Part shown: one piece after another, positions 12,456 to 50,520 of the stretch
Position numbering within the stretch: the stretch's first letter is position 1
Layout: every line of letters starts with the position of its first letter
Assembly: GCA_038380795.1 (NCBI GenBank)
Contig: CM076280.1
Span: 7,861,501 to 7,925,500, forward strand
Direction: 5' to 3'
DNA length: 64,000 nt
Source: Pyrocephalus nanus
Taxonomy: Eukaryota > Chordata > Aves > Passeriformes > Tyrannidae
Made by a program: the position numbers and the translations under genes
Notes under the pieces: model-generated
The model's database searches: none
Seen by the model: only the letters and a program-made list of their open reading frames with translations
Told to the model about the DNA's origin: nothing

Positions 12456-15400
12456 GATCCCTACCAGCTACTCACAGTCTGTTGCTCAGATACCTAAATG
12501 CCCAATTTACCTTACAGTTCAGCTGAATGTTGCCAGGAGCTTTCTGAACAAGTTTTGCCAACAGAGCATTACTCCAGGTATTCCTTTTGTATTTGGATTT
12601 GAACTGCTTGCTTGTGATCAGCCTCCTTGCTCTGGCACTGAGGGAGCAGGATGTTGTATCTGTGTGTTCCCTCTGGACATTCACATCTCAGAGGAACCTG
12701 AGCAGGGAAGAGTGGAAGGCAAAATCCCTTTGGAAGCTCTGGGTAGTGTGTTTCGGCTCTGGGCCTTGGTTGTGGAAAAAAACCAGAACTAGAGTATAAC
12801 TTTAGTACAAATCTTTAGATTTACACTTGAATATGAGCCTTGTTGGGCAGGCAGTTCACTGGAGGTCATGAGGTTACTTCCCTTTCCTCTTGTATCAGAG
12901 GGGTTGAGATCTGGATCTTTTGAGGCCACAGGTGGTTCTTGCTGAACTGAATTGAACTGCACTGTCCTTCCTGGGTTTTGCCTCTGAAATGTGGAACAGC
13001 AAAGAAATAGGCTCCTTTATTTCTGTTGTGTCTTGTTGCAGAAGTACCTGCCAGGAGGTCAGGAAGTCAGAACCTGATGGTGCTGGGTCTTGCCTTGTTT
13101 AACATCTTCACGGCCTGGCTGAGAGGGCAAGGAGGGTAATGTTGGTAGCTGGTGCCTCCAGGTTGTTCCACATGAGATACCTTCCTGCTTCCCTGCAGCA
13201 TTCAGCTCTTGATTCTGAGGGATGATAAGAAAGCCCTGCAGTGCTTCCTGTTGGGTTGGAGATAAGGTGAGACCTTCCTGTCAAGCTGGCACCAGTGGGT
13301 CAGTTCCTTTACAGCTTGGTGGGGCAGATGGATACGAAACTGGCTCTGTTTCTCTGGAAGGCTGTTGTAGGAGACACTCCTTCCAAGGAAAGGATTAACT
13401 GCACACCTTGGGTTTTCTGTTGCTTGAAAAGGAGGGGGAGTTTCATGAGCACAGGCTCTCACAAGTACTTTCTGTGGGCTGTGGACTAGCTCTCTGGGAT
13501 TTTTTTTTGCTCTGTGCCACAGTCTTGCATGCTCAGGATGAACTATTTCTTTGTCTGCATCCTCAATTACTGGAGGTCAGGGCTCCTTTCCAGGGTGTGG
13601 CATTGTCTGTCCAGCCGGCACAGAAAGGACCACAGAACTCGTTAATGTTTTTGTGTAAATACAATTGAGCTATTCTCCAGACTCCACTCTGCTTTATCTG
13701 TTTTACAGTAAGTTACAATTCCACCCTTTCTGGTTGCCTTTCTCTGCCTGCCTTCCCAGCACTGGAAAAGCTGCTCAGCAGAGAGGTGAAGTTTCTGTAT
13801 TTTACAGGCCAAACCTGAGATTGCAAAGATGTGTTTTCTCTAGAGCTGTGCAGTGATGTACTGACAGTAGTTGTGATTCTCAGCCTCTCAGTCCGTTTAG
13901 AAGAGGAGGCAGCAGGTGAGCTGGTGAAGACAGAACTGAGAAAATGAGGTCGTGTTACAGGACATGCCCTTTCTGTCTCCCCTGTCATATTTTATCTCTG
14001 CCTGTAGAGCCCCACAGTGCAGAGTTAATGAGAGGTCCACTGTCCATAAGATTCTGCCTCTCCTCTTCCTGGTCCTGCTCTGTGCCTCAGATCCCAGGAG
14101 GCTTGGCATAGAGAGAGGTCTGATGATGGGGCTGGACAGCAGCAAGCCTGGCAGACAACCTCCAACCTCCAGTACTATACTTGGCTAACAACATATCTCT
14201 GCAGTAAATCAGGGGAGATGTGATCCTGGTCTCCCACTCCCTGTTTTTACAGGAGACAAGGTTCATGGGAAATGCAGAGGGAAGCTGGAATTGTGCAGGA
14301 TTAAAGGAACTGGTGCCATCAAATACATCTATTGAGCTTGTGAATCAGGAACTTGGTGATGGGGTGTTTTATCTCTTCTCTGCACTGCAGACTCCTGACT
14401 TGCTTCCCCCTACCTGTCAGGATTTGGTGCCATTTTCTGGCACCACATTTGGTGCTACATCCAGATCCTGGCAGGTCCTTTCTCAGGTGTACCAGCAAAT
14501 CTTGGCAACTCTCTCTGGAAATAATTCAGTAGAATCACAGTGAGCGGTTTCTTGTGGCTTAGACTCTTGCTGCAGCCTCTGCCTGCTGCACAGCTCTTCT
14601 GACTGATCTTGTTGGCTTTGTACTTGGATGCTGATATTCTCCTGTTGCTCTCCTCCTTGTCAAGCAATCTCTCCGGGGAACTGGGTGCTCATCTGGTCCC
14701 TTCCCTGATGATCCATGCCTGGCCCAGACAGGGCTTTGAAAGGATATTAATGCATCTGACACCAAGCCCCTGGGCAGGTGATCACACTGTTTCACCAGAG
14801 CCCTTCCAAGGGCAGCCAGTGGTGTCTTTCATCGCTGAGGCAGGTGGTGAGTGTCTCACAAATAGGTGGTTCTTGGTGGGACAGGTTCCAGGAGAAGTAG
14901 TGGTATCTCTCTGTTGACAGATAAATGTTGAGCTGTGGAACTATCAGCAAAATTGACTGTGTGTGTTTAAAGAAGAATGAACACCACTAATCTCCTGTAA
15001 AACTATACTGTGTTTTTTAAAAGGTTTCACGTTACTGGTGAACATGTATTTCAGTTTAACATCAGATCCAGTCACTTCTCTCTTCTGAAAGTACTGTTCA
15101 GCTTTTCCAACCTCTGAGTTTCTGAACAATCTGTGTAAAATTTCAGGTCAAAAAATCTTCCTGCTTGCGGAGAAAAGCCTTTCCACTGTTAATCTCCATC
15201 CTGGTGCTTTATTTTCTGTTGGTGACTGCTGCTGTGAAGTGAGCAAGGAGCGAAGGCCTGCAGTAGTCTTGGATCCTTTGCCCTGGTGATTGTGCTCGGC
15301 ATAGAGCTCGGTGGTGTGCGAGCAGCTGAAGTGATTCCTTCCAGTGTGTGTGTGTTACCTTTCAGAAGTCTGTTTGCCCTGCTCAGCTAAGGCTGGCTGA

Positions 15401-18400
15401 CTTCCAGGTACTCCAGCTCCATTGAAGTCTTGTGAATAAAACACCAGCAGCCCAGCCTCCTGCATACATAGATTTACAAAGAGCTCTGCAGACAATCCTG
15501 TTTGTCGGGAGTCTCTCCCTTTGGCCGTGTTTTTAGCTCGGGGGTTTCCAGTTGTTACCAGTGCCAGGAACTCAAGGTTTTCACAGGGGTTTTTTTGGAG
15601 GACAGGCTCGGTAGATCCCTGCTGTAGCTTCAAGACTTATATGCTTACTAGTCTAATGTCTTTAAGACATTAAAATGTCTTAAAATGCCACTGTTTCTCT
15701 CTGGATTAGAACATACCCCTTCAAAAGGCAGTTAGACAGGGTCAGTACCCAAGCATCAGGTCCAGGGCAGCACGAAGTGGACATGAAGTCTTGGGAACAG
15801 TGGAGCTCTCTGCCCAGGAAGTGGTTCTGGTGCAGTTATTTGTACCCTGGGCTCTCTAAGGGAACTGGTCATACTGCAGTATTTTGTGATTCCTCTGACA
15901 TTCAGTATTTTGCATTCTGATATAACCTTGGTATAACAGGAGGCATTGCTAGTCCTGAGAGTGGGAAGAGCTAAGCTGTATACTAAAGCTGATAGTAAAC
16001 TTTCCCCAGAAGAGCTCTATAAACCCAGAGAGAAACCTTGCAGAAATGCTGGGGATTGATTTATTTTTGATTTCTCTGTAATGGGATATTGCTTTCTTCA
16101 GGGTCAGCTCTCGGGCAAGGGAACCCTGAGCACAGGTCAGCGGCTCTGCCGGGGCTGTCAGCTTTCAGTTGTCAGCATTGGCATGTGCCTTGTGGTTCCA
16201 TGCTCTCCTAATAAGGAGCATGCAGACGGGCAGGTCAGTTGTAAATGAACTCGATTTTTATCAGAAATGGCTGCGCTCTGCAAGACTAGAAGGCCTTTAT
16301 GATCCCTGCCTGGATTCCCTGCGTGACTGTGACATGGGGAGATAGTCAATAGTCGAGCATCGTGCCAGCCTTGGGAGGCTCTGTGGCCTCTCTGGAGTGC
16401 TGTGGGTGACCTGGGTGCTGAGTGATTCCACTGGCCAGTACACCCCTGGGTCTGCAGCTGGCAGGAGGGATGGGCAGCAGGGTCCTGCCTGGGCTCTGAC
16501 CCAGCTCAGTGCTGCGTGGAGATTGCTTCACCTCTCCATGGACTCGCTTTCCCCTTTGGAGCACACACACAACACACACACACCACAGACAAAGCTGTGT
16601 TTCACATTCAGCTTCAAAGCACTGAAGGAGTTCAAAGTTAATCTCATTTATCCAGGCAGCAGTTGTGGCTGTCCCAGAAAGTTTGACAAGGGGCTTTATC
16701 CCGAGGTGTCCCCATCTCTTCTGTTCTGAAGTGGTTGTTTATTCCTCCCTCATCCTTTTAATGATATGAGATGTAATCAAGAGGCAGCTGAGACCTGGTT
16801 ACATAACTGTTGTCAGGGTTTCTCTTTGGCAGCGTGGCCCTGTGTGCTGTTTGCACACTGACTTTCAGGAACTCAGGGATTTTCTGTTAACCAGATAACT
16901 CCTGAACCTGATGTGGTAGGTGGTTTGTTGTTGTTGGGGTTTTTTAAATACCCACTAATATTAATCTGCTTTAAGTTTTCTAAACCTCAGCCTGGATTTT
17001 ATTGCTTTTATTGTGAGGTTGGTACAGGATTGACATGGTCTGGATATACCCCAAGCCAGGCTCCCTCTGCAAGGCTCAATATACCTGTAAAAGCAGGTGG
17101 CTGTGCTCTTGTCAGCACAGCACCCTCTGCTATTCCCTCTGCTCTGGGCCTCCCCACACTCTGCCCGTTCAAACAGCTCATTGTTCTCAGTCCAACTTCT
17201 GCTTTCCTGCCAAGTTTGTGCTAATCAGTGTGTTTTCTCTCCTTTTCTCTTTTATGTCTGTCCTACTAATAAAATACAGTGGAAATGGCTAAGTGAGGGA
17301 GGAGCTGTTGTTTTCTTTGGCACATGGTGGCTATCTGAGCAAAGATGGAACCAGACTGAAGCCAAAGATCATTTTCTGCTCAGCAGGAAAGGGTGCCTCA
17401 AGACTTCCAGCCAGCCCTGTTGCCTCCAGGGGCCTTCATGCTGCAGCCCAGTGTGGTGGCCCAGCAAAGATGCTCTGAAGGGCATCTTGTGGAGCCTGCT
17501 GTTTTTCCTGAGCATCCCACGGATGCTGTTACTGAGTGACAGAAGATACTTTTCTTCCTCTGTCCCTGACCACGCTGCCTTAGCACACAGAGTCCATGGA
17601 TTCTTGCTCCTGACAGGCCTGATTTTAAATCCTGCAATACAAGAACAAACACTGTGTGTTGCCAGGTTTATTGGTCAGACACTTGTCCCCTGGTAGCAGC
17701 TTTTAGATGGGCTTTACTTGGCCAGTTGCAGTTGGCACTGCATTTCCAGCCTGGCTGTATCCAGCATGTTTGCAGCCTGTGCTTTGGTTTGTACATAATG
17801 TGTGATGCACTAATCCTCTTACCTGGAAATCATGTTTGATAAGGCATTGCTGGTGGGAGTTGTAGCCTCTGGTCAGACACAGTTTCTTTCAGAAAGAGTG
17901 ATTTCTGTCTGTGTTGGAAAAATGCTTTCAGCTGGATGAATTTCAGAAAGTGTGAGGGGTGGGAAGGTCAGATATGTATCACATTTTGTTACTCCAACAC
18001 CGAGTTGAAACCCTAAGATGGGACCTAGCAGATGGTATAATAAAACTGCCAGCAGTTCTAGGCTTGAAGTGGAGGCTTTGCAACAAGAAATCGGGAAATC
18101 TAAATTATGTGTGAAAAGGTTAAGATTAAGCTCTTAGATTTGAGAAAATTGAGAACAGAATTATGCTTTAAAAAAAAAAATGAAAGAAAGGTCAACAGAA
18201 AGTAAGCAAAGTGTCTTTTCTGACATAGAAGTTGATGTGCAGTGTGTGCATTGCCCATGTTTCAGCTTTGTCCCAGACTCCAAGAGCCAAAATGTGAAAG
18301 TAAAGAGACTCCCTCATAATGGGTGTTAATCACAGCATGTTGTGCCAGCAAAGATCAGAGTGAAAAAATTAACAAACCACATCCATTGTGAAAAATATAC

Positions 18401-18988
18401 TTGAAGCTAAAAGTGGTGTTCAAGGTGCCAGCAACAGAGAAATGGAATTTTTTTGGTGAAGTGTTTTCAGGAATCATAGCAGAATGGCTGAACCCACAGG
18501 CTCAAGGGTCAGAATCTAGTATGTAACTCTCTCTCAAGGCCAAGTGATGGCAAAAAGGAATTTCAAGAGAGAATTCTGTTGCCTTCAGGTGATGGTATCA
18601 AAGCATTAATTGCTGGTATAAGTCATTAGCTGTGGCTGGTGTGGAACCATAATCTAAACATTACAAACCTGTCTGCCAGTGCTTCAGTGGGAAACCCAGT
18701 GATAAATTCTGTGGTATAAGATACAGTGCTTTTCTTTCATTTATGTTTAGGAATCCTTGTGTTTAGCTGCTTATTGTTAGACATACTCCTTTAAAGGAAG
18801 GACTGTGTTGACCCCTCCCTCTTGTGTTCTCATACTTAGAGAAGCTCACCTCTTTCATTGCTGGAGTGGCAGGAAAAAAGGATGCTGTGAGAAGTGTGCT
18901 CCTGTAGTTCTTTTAATTCGGTTTGTGAATCTTAAAGCCCACGAGCTTCTTGTGACTAAAGAGGAGGGAGTTAAAACCCTGTAACTTG

Positions 18989-19009
18989 GTGTGTGTGTGT
19001 GTGTGTGTG
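18989..19009. repeat. (GT)n microsatellite
   Basis: A pure GT run lies about 110 bases upstream of the acceptor of the first coding exon of PRRC2B. Confidence 0.95.
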
Positions 19010-19121
19010 CTCACTGAATATCTGCAGTTCTGGCTGTCGTGTGTGCTTTACTTTTTCCTTCTCTGTGGCTGAATAATCTCTTTGATGGCGTTCTCCTGGT
19101 TCTTCTCTCACTAAAAGGCAG

Positions 19122-45481
<26,360 letters not shown>

Positions 45482-48400
45482 GAGCACCTCTGATGCCCAG
45501 CTGGTCCTGCTGCCTGAGAGGCCCTGCAGCTTAGACTGGACCCCACTGGATCTCCTGAAAATCTCACCAGATCTATCCCCCCCCCCACACTGACTGACTA
45601 CAGCGACATCATTCAAGCCCCTCTCCCCAACAAAGCAGTTTGAAACAGTGGATATGACATTGACCTGCTTGCTTTAAAACAAACCAATCATGTGACTTTT
45701 AAGTGGCTTTAGCCATTTTTTTTTTTTTTTAATTTCCCCCTCCCCATGCCCCATCCACAGGTAGCTGTGATCGCTCACTTGGCAAAGCCCGTCCTTCTCC
45801 TTCCCTACTTCTGTCTCAGCAGAGTGGCAACTGGGGGAGAGGGGTTAGTTTGAGGTTTTTCATTTTAAAGGCAGCTGAGGTTTTTACAAAAAAAAGCTGT
45901 ATCTTTGTTTATAGCAGAACTTTTATATGTTCTCTCATTCCCCCCCCACCCCCTTCTTTCTGCTTTCCTCATTCCTTTCAGAAAAGAATTCCCTTCAGCT
46001 GAAATGATGTTCTGACAAAACTCTGCTTAGTTTTGTATATGGTTCTGTGCTATGTTGAGAGTTTGAGTTTGTTTGGGTGTATTTCCCCAGATGAATTAGC
46101 CTTTGACTATTTGATTAAAAAAACAGGACAGTTATGGCATTTGGTAATTTTTCAGTATTTTTGTTTTAAGCTAGAAGCAGTGCTTGCATTAGGAGTAAGT
46201 GTGTACTAAAGGCATACAGTAGATCAATCCTGAAACTTGCACCACTTCAGTGTAGTTTTGGAGTGTCTTGTGCACAACAAAATGTGGCATTTTCATTTTA
46301 AGGAAAAAACCAAACCACCAAATTTCTGTTTCAAGTTCATCTGGATCTAGGTGTTTGCTTTTCCATTTTTGTGGGTTTGGGATTTTTTTTTTAGTGACTG
46401 CCAAACATACACACCAAAATGTAAAGTCATAGTTTTACAAAACGTAAAATTTGTTAAGGAAGAAGAAAAAATTCTCCTCACAGCACATAGGTCAGAAGAG
46501 TTGGCTAAAGCCAACGGGGTCTGTATGGACTACTTTTTGTAGTTGTGATGCTCGAATTCTTCGTGTCTCCTGCGACTTGTTCTGTATTGTGTTCATCCCT
46601 CGGGGCTGCTCTCCTATGCTTTGCTCTTCTCCCTTTTCCCCGAGTCTTGCTTTCCGTTCCTCTAACTCATGGCTTTCTGTAAAATTTGCATAGAAGCATG
46701 TTGGTGAGAGAGCCCCTCTGCAAGGCAGCCATTTTAGCACATTTGGAACCTCCTTTTTTTGTGTTGGAAGTACGTGGTTACAGAGGCAGTTTGGAATCCT
46801 CCTTCTACTCCTTCCCCGGGTGAGCAGCAAAGGGTTCTTTACTCCTGATGCATATAGTGTGTGTACAGCATTGTCACCTCTCCTCTCCTCCCCAGTACTG
46901 GATGATCTGCAAAAGGAAGATCCCAGTGGGAGAGGTTGGGTTTTATTTCTCTGGCTGTTTGGTTTTGGTTTGTGTGTGTGTGTGTGCGTGTGTGCGTGGC
47001 GCGTGTGTACGTAGATTTTTTAGGATGGACTTAACAAGTTCCTGAAAAAGCTTGGAGTCCTTTACCTGACGGTAGTCTTAAGTAAAAACTACTTTCAGCT
47101 AACTTGGTTTGTGTTGTTTTAGCTTTTTCTAAATGTAAAGTAGGCTGGTCACTCTGAAGTGAGGGACAGAACCATTTTTGGAGGTGATCGCTTGCTCATG
47201 GGCTGTGCATCGGCCTCTGCTGGGTGGCAGAAAGTCATTTGGTGGTGGTTCCAAAGAAGATATTTTGAACAAAGAATGTATTTGGGAAGGGATCTGAAAG
47301 GTTGTTCTTGTTTCTTCATTTGCTTCCCCTCACCCCCTCCCACCCCTTTCTGGAAAAGATCCTTTGTAACTTTCTAAGGATGCATTTGAAGTTTTAAGCT
47401 AGGCATAAATATGATTTTTATACAGTAGCTTTAAAGAGCTTAGGAACCTAAACTAACTTAGACATAGTAATGTCCCCTCTCCACAGGTGTCCCCATTGAT
47501 CATGGCAGATAACCCGAAGGGAAAGGGATAGGATGGTACTTTAAGAAAAAAATTAAAGCTCTTTTTTCTTAGGTTTTACAGTTTTTTAATTTCAGAGCAG
47601 AGTGTGCCAGCATCTCTCTAGCATCCTCCTTAAAGTACAGGGTTTGAGATTTAGTGGCAAATATTCCCCTGACCTTCAATCTCCCAGACCTGCATCCTCA
47701 TCTGCTAGTCCTGCTCCCAACATTTTCCAAAGATTGCACCACCAGTAAGTCAGCTCACCCTCCTTTCTATTTTCTCCCTTGAAATATCATGAACAACAGA
47801 ATTGTGTGTGGGTTTTTTTTTAATTATCCTTCTGCCCAGCTGGCCCTAGCTAATATCAGCCCAGAATCTAACTGTAATGGCTAAAGAGACTTACCTGAGC
47901 CCCCCTCTTCTCATCTCTTCCCTCCCCTGGACACACTACTTCAGCTTTACAAAGACACTAACCTGTTTCCTCCCACCTGTGTGACTTTGGAGTGGTCAGA
48001 CACGTTGGGAGAAACTGGGTTACTGCTAGATCCAAGTTACTGCAATCCCTCTGGTGTAAATGCCATCAGAACTACAATACTTCCTGTTGGAAAAGGTCAC
48101 CCTTCTTTCTCTTTTAACCCCCTCCATTCCTTCCCCCCCCCCAACAGAATAAAACACTAGAATTTATTTATACGTATTTGATGTTGTAGGTCTAGGTGAA
48201 AAAGTAATTGTTTCACTGCTCTATTTATATATTATGTCTGAATTATTCTGTGCAGGAAAGGCCAAGAAATGCATGTGAGCTTCATTCCATTCCTCACCTT
48301 TGCGTGACTGTCAGCTGCAGTTGGCAAGACTCTCTCACTTTAGTGGAGTTTTGTGTGATGGAAAGCAGTTTTAGAGCCCAAATTTCTACGGTGCAATATC

Positions 48401-50090
48401 CCTTCTCTGGCATATATATATATTTTTGTTTGTTTGTTTAAAGCTAGTCCAAGGTTAGTGCAGTTTGTGGTGCTCTGGAGTCAAAAGGAAAAGCCTCTGA
48501 TCCTCAAGGAGCAGAAATGCCAAGGGTGCTGGTGTGCTGATACAAATCCAGCTCGGGGAGGAGGAGAGTGGAGATGCACAGAATGTGTTGATGCAGTTGC
48601 AGAGGGTCCTTCTGCTTGAAGGGTTTGGACCGTGATTTATTCCTTTGTGAGTAGCTTTTTGACTGGAAATCAGCTACCAAATTGCAGGCTCCTTGTGCTA
48701 GGGAAGGTGCAGGGTGCAGCGGGAGGGAGAGGTGGAATCCACCTTCTCAGCAACAGTGGGTGAAGCAGAAATATTCAGAGGCTGACTTTGCTGCTGCGTG
48801 TTCAGCAGACAGTCTGAAGCACGTGTGTGAGCAGTTCTTTCACTCAGTGATTCGTGGCCAGCAGCTGCATTCAGTGCTGCTTTCCTCACCACCTCAGCTG
48901 CTGTTGGCTCTTAATTCAATAACAAATAAATATTGAAGTTGTGGGGGTAGGCAGGGGAAAAAAAAATTTATTTTTAAATGACGAGTGGAAGCAGCACAGT
49001 CACCAGTGACACCAGTCTTGCTGTTGATGTCCCATCACTTGCTCCTGGCTGTGCCAGCTGTGCAGTGTCAGCACCTCTGGATGTGTTTGCTGCCCGTTGC
49101 CCTCCCTGTGCGTGTTGTGCTCACGCAGAGGCACTCACTCCATCAGGATCTTCCTTGCAGGAATGCTGTAAAGCTTCGAGCTGCCCTGTGGTTCCTGTGT
49201 ATTTATAGATTTAAAAACGAGCTGAGCAGTTTTGCTGTGTCTCACCTGGCTCCTCCATTCACTTTGCAGCCAGACCCTTGCATGCCAGGATCTCCTTCTG
49301 TTGCTTTTAGTTAACCCTCTCTGGTTAAGCACAGATTAATTCCTTGTATCACGGGTTATTTTGGACTCAGCAGCCCAGTTTACTCATAACAAAGTTGCAT
49401 TTGTGAATAAAAATTAATTTACAAGAGGTGCTTAGTTGTGGCCCGTGGGCACAGCAAAACACAGTGTTTTGCTGCAGCAGTGGAACTGGAGAGGCAGCAG
49501 AGTCCGGCTGGTTTTTGTTGTTCATTTTAATCCAAAGACCACCAGGTTTTTCCCCGTGGCCACAAATACTCCCTTGGGTGTAATGGCTTGTCCTGGCTGC
49601 TCCAGATGTCCTTGACTGTCCCCCCAGGAATCACAGCTGCAGCACTGAGGCGCTCACCCTTTAGCATGTCTCGAGGCGTTGTCCTTAGCTGGAATCCTCC
49701 CTCTGGTTCTGTATAAATTGCATTTGTTGTTTCTCAAGGGGATATTGTCCTCCTGAAAGCTTTTAACCTCATGACCTGTATAGTAAATTTTTTTTGGCCT
49801 TTCCTCTCTTTGTCTTTTCATGTAGACCAGATATTTGAAAGGGCAGACGATGGATAATTGTGTAACGTGCAACCTGTTTATATTTTTTGGAAACTTTTAC
49901 TCGGACCGGAATTCGAATCACGGAATCACCAGGCCAGTTGCGGCACACTCTTTATTGCCCTTCTCCTCGTTTCAGTACCTATTGTTTCTCCTTTCAAATA
50001 TGTGATTGTATTAGCTCTTTCCATATGAAAGAATTCTCCTTATTTAAATAAAAAAAAAAAATTAAAAAAAATAAAGCAGGTTATGCTTTT
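45482..50090 (+). other. PRRC2B: PRRC2B 3' UTR (about 4.6 kb) with polyadenylation signals
   Basis: No coding frame of note follows the stop. AATAAA hexamers occur near 48148, 48922 and 49406, and at 50047-50052 and 50070-50075. The last two sit in an A-rich terminus and are the best candidates for the main 3' end. The length is similar to the roughly 4 kb human 3' UTR. The region has a (TG)n-like tract at about 46973-47010, an (AT)n tract at about 48413-48424, several T-runs, and a small CpG-bearing block at 49865-49943. The end position is inferred, and shorter forms are possible. Confidence 0.7.
50070..50075 (+). terminator. PRRC2B: Distal polyadenylation signal of PRRC2B
   Basis: An AATAAA hexamer lies next to a second one at 50047-50052, both in an A-rich stretch. 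A further A-run starts about 20 bases downstream. The next recognisable signals belong to the CR1 tail and the POMT1 promoter, so this is the last plausible end for the PRRC2B transcript. Confidence 0.55.
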
Positions 50091-50204
50091 CTCAAAAAAA
50101 AAAAAAATAAAAAATCCCCAGTCCCTTGTCTCATTCTTTTCGTAAGCATTTCTTCACAGAAAGGGTGATTGTGACAGTGGGGTGGGCTGCTTGGGGAACC
50201 GCTA

Positions 50205-50315
50205 AGGAATCGCTGGACATGGCACTGAGTGCTCTGGTCTAGTTGACAAAGTGGTGTTGGACTCGATTTCTGAGGTCTTTCCCAACTTAATTGATTCTGT
50301 GAGATACTCGGGGGT
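50205..50315 (+). mobile_element. CR1 LINE 3' tail between PRRC2B and POMT1
   Basis: The blocks 'ctggacatggcactgagtgc', 'tctggtctagttgacaaagt', 'ggtgttggactcgatttctg' and 'gaggtctttcccaacttaat', followed by 'gattctgtgaga', match the end of a CR1 in plus orientation. The fragment fills most of the space between the PRRC2B 3' end and the POMT1 promoter. Confidence 0.85.
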
Positions 50316-50339
50316 TTTTAGCTTGAATGACTGGAGGTG

Positions 50340-50520
50340 GCCACAGCACCGGTGTTCCAGTGCAGGCCCAGGCCTAAACGCGCTGGGGGTTGCCATGGCA
50401 ACACATCCGGGTCTCGTCTTGCTCCGCCCTGTGTGTGTCATGTGAAGCAACGTCACATCCGGCGTCGGCAGGTAGGGGGCGGGAGGAGCGCGGCGCGCGG
50501 GGTGGCCACGCCCCCCCGGC
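50340..50520 (+). promoter_or_regulatory. POMT1: POMT1 promoter with RFX palindrome and paired ETS sites
   Basis: A CpG-bearing block contains the perfect 14-base palindrome GTTGCCATGGCAAC (50389-50402), the form of an RFX X-box. It also holds two identical ACATCCGG octamers (50403-50410 and 50455-50462; the complement CCGGATGT is an ETS/GABP-type site), a CGTCA CRE half-site joined to the second one (50451-50455), and a GC-box-like CTCCGCCC (50422-50429). A donor-like 'cggcag|gtaggg' at 50472 could end a non-coding first exon. Motif identities are from known consensus forms, and the start site is inferred. Confidence 0.65.

Larger units (their letters stand above)
6031..19121 (+). other. PRRC2B: PRRC2B intron 1 (13 kb), no gene inside
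   Basis: This is a long first intron bounded by the CpG-island donor at 6031 and the acceptor 'ctaaaaggcag' ending at 19121. I see no conserved coding exon, snoRNA or tRNA in it. It carries a (TG)n microsatellite at 6478-6509, a poly-T run near 6690-6706, poly-T/A tracts near 8200 and 10030, a CA-rich tract at 16561-16583, a (GT)n tract at 18989-19009 and two probable MIR SINE relics. Its open frames are short and scattered. Confidence 0.6.
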
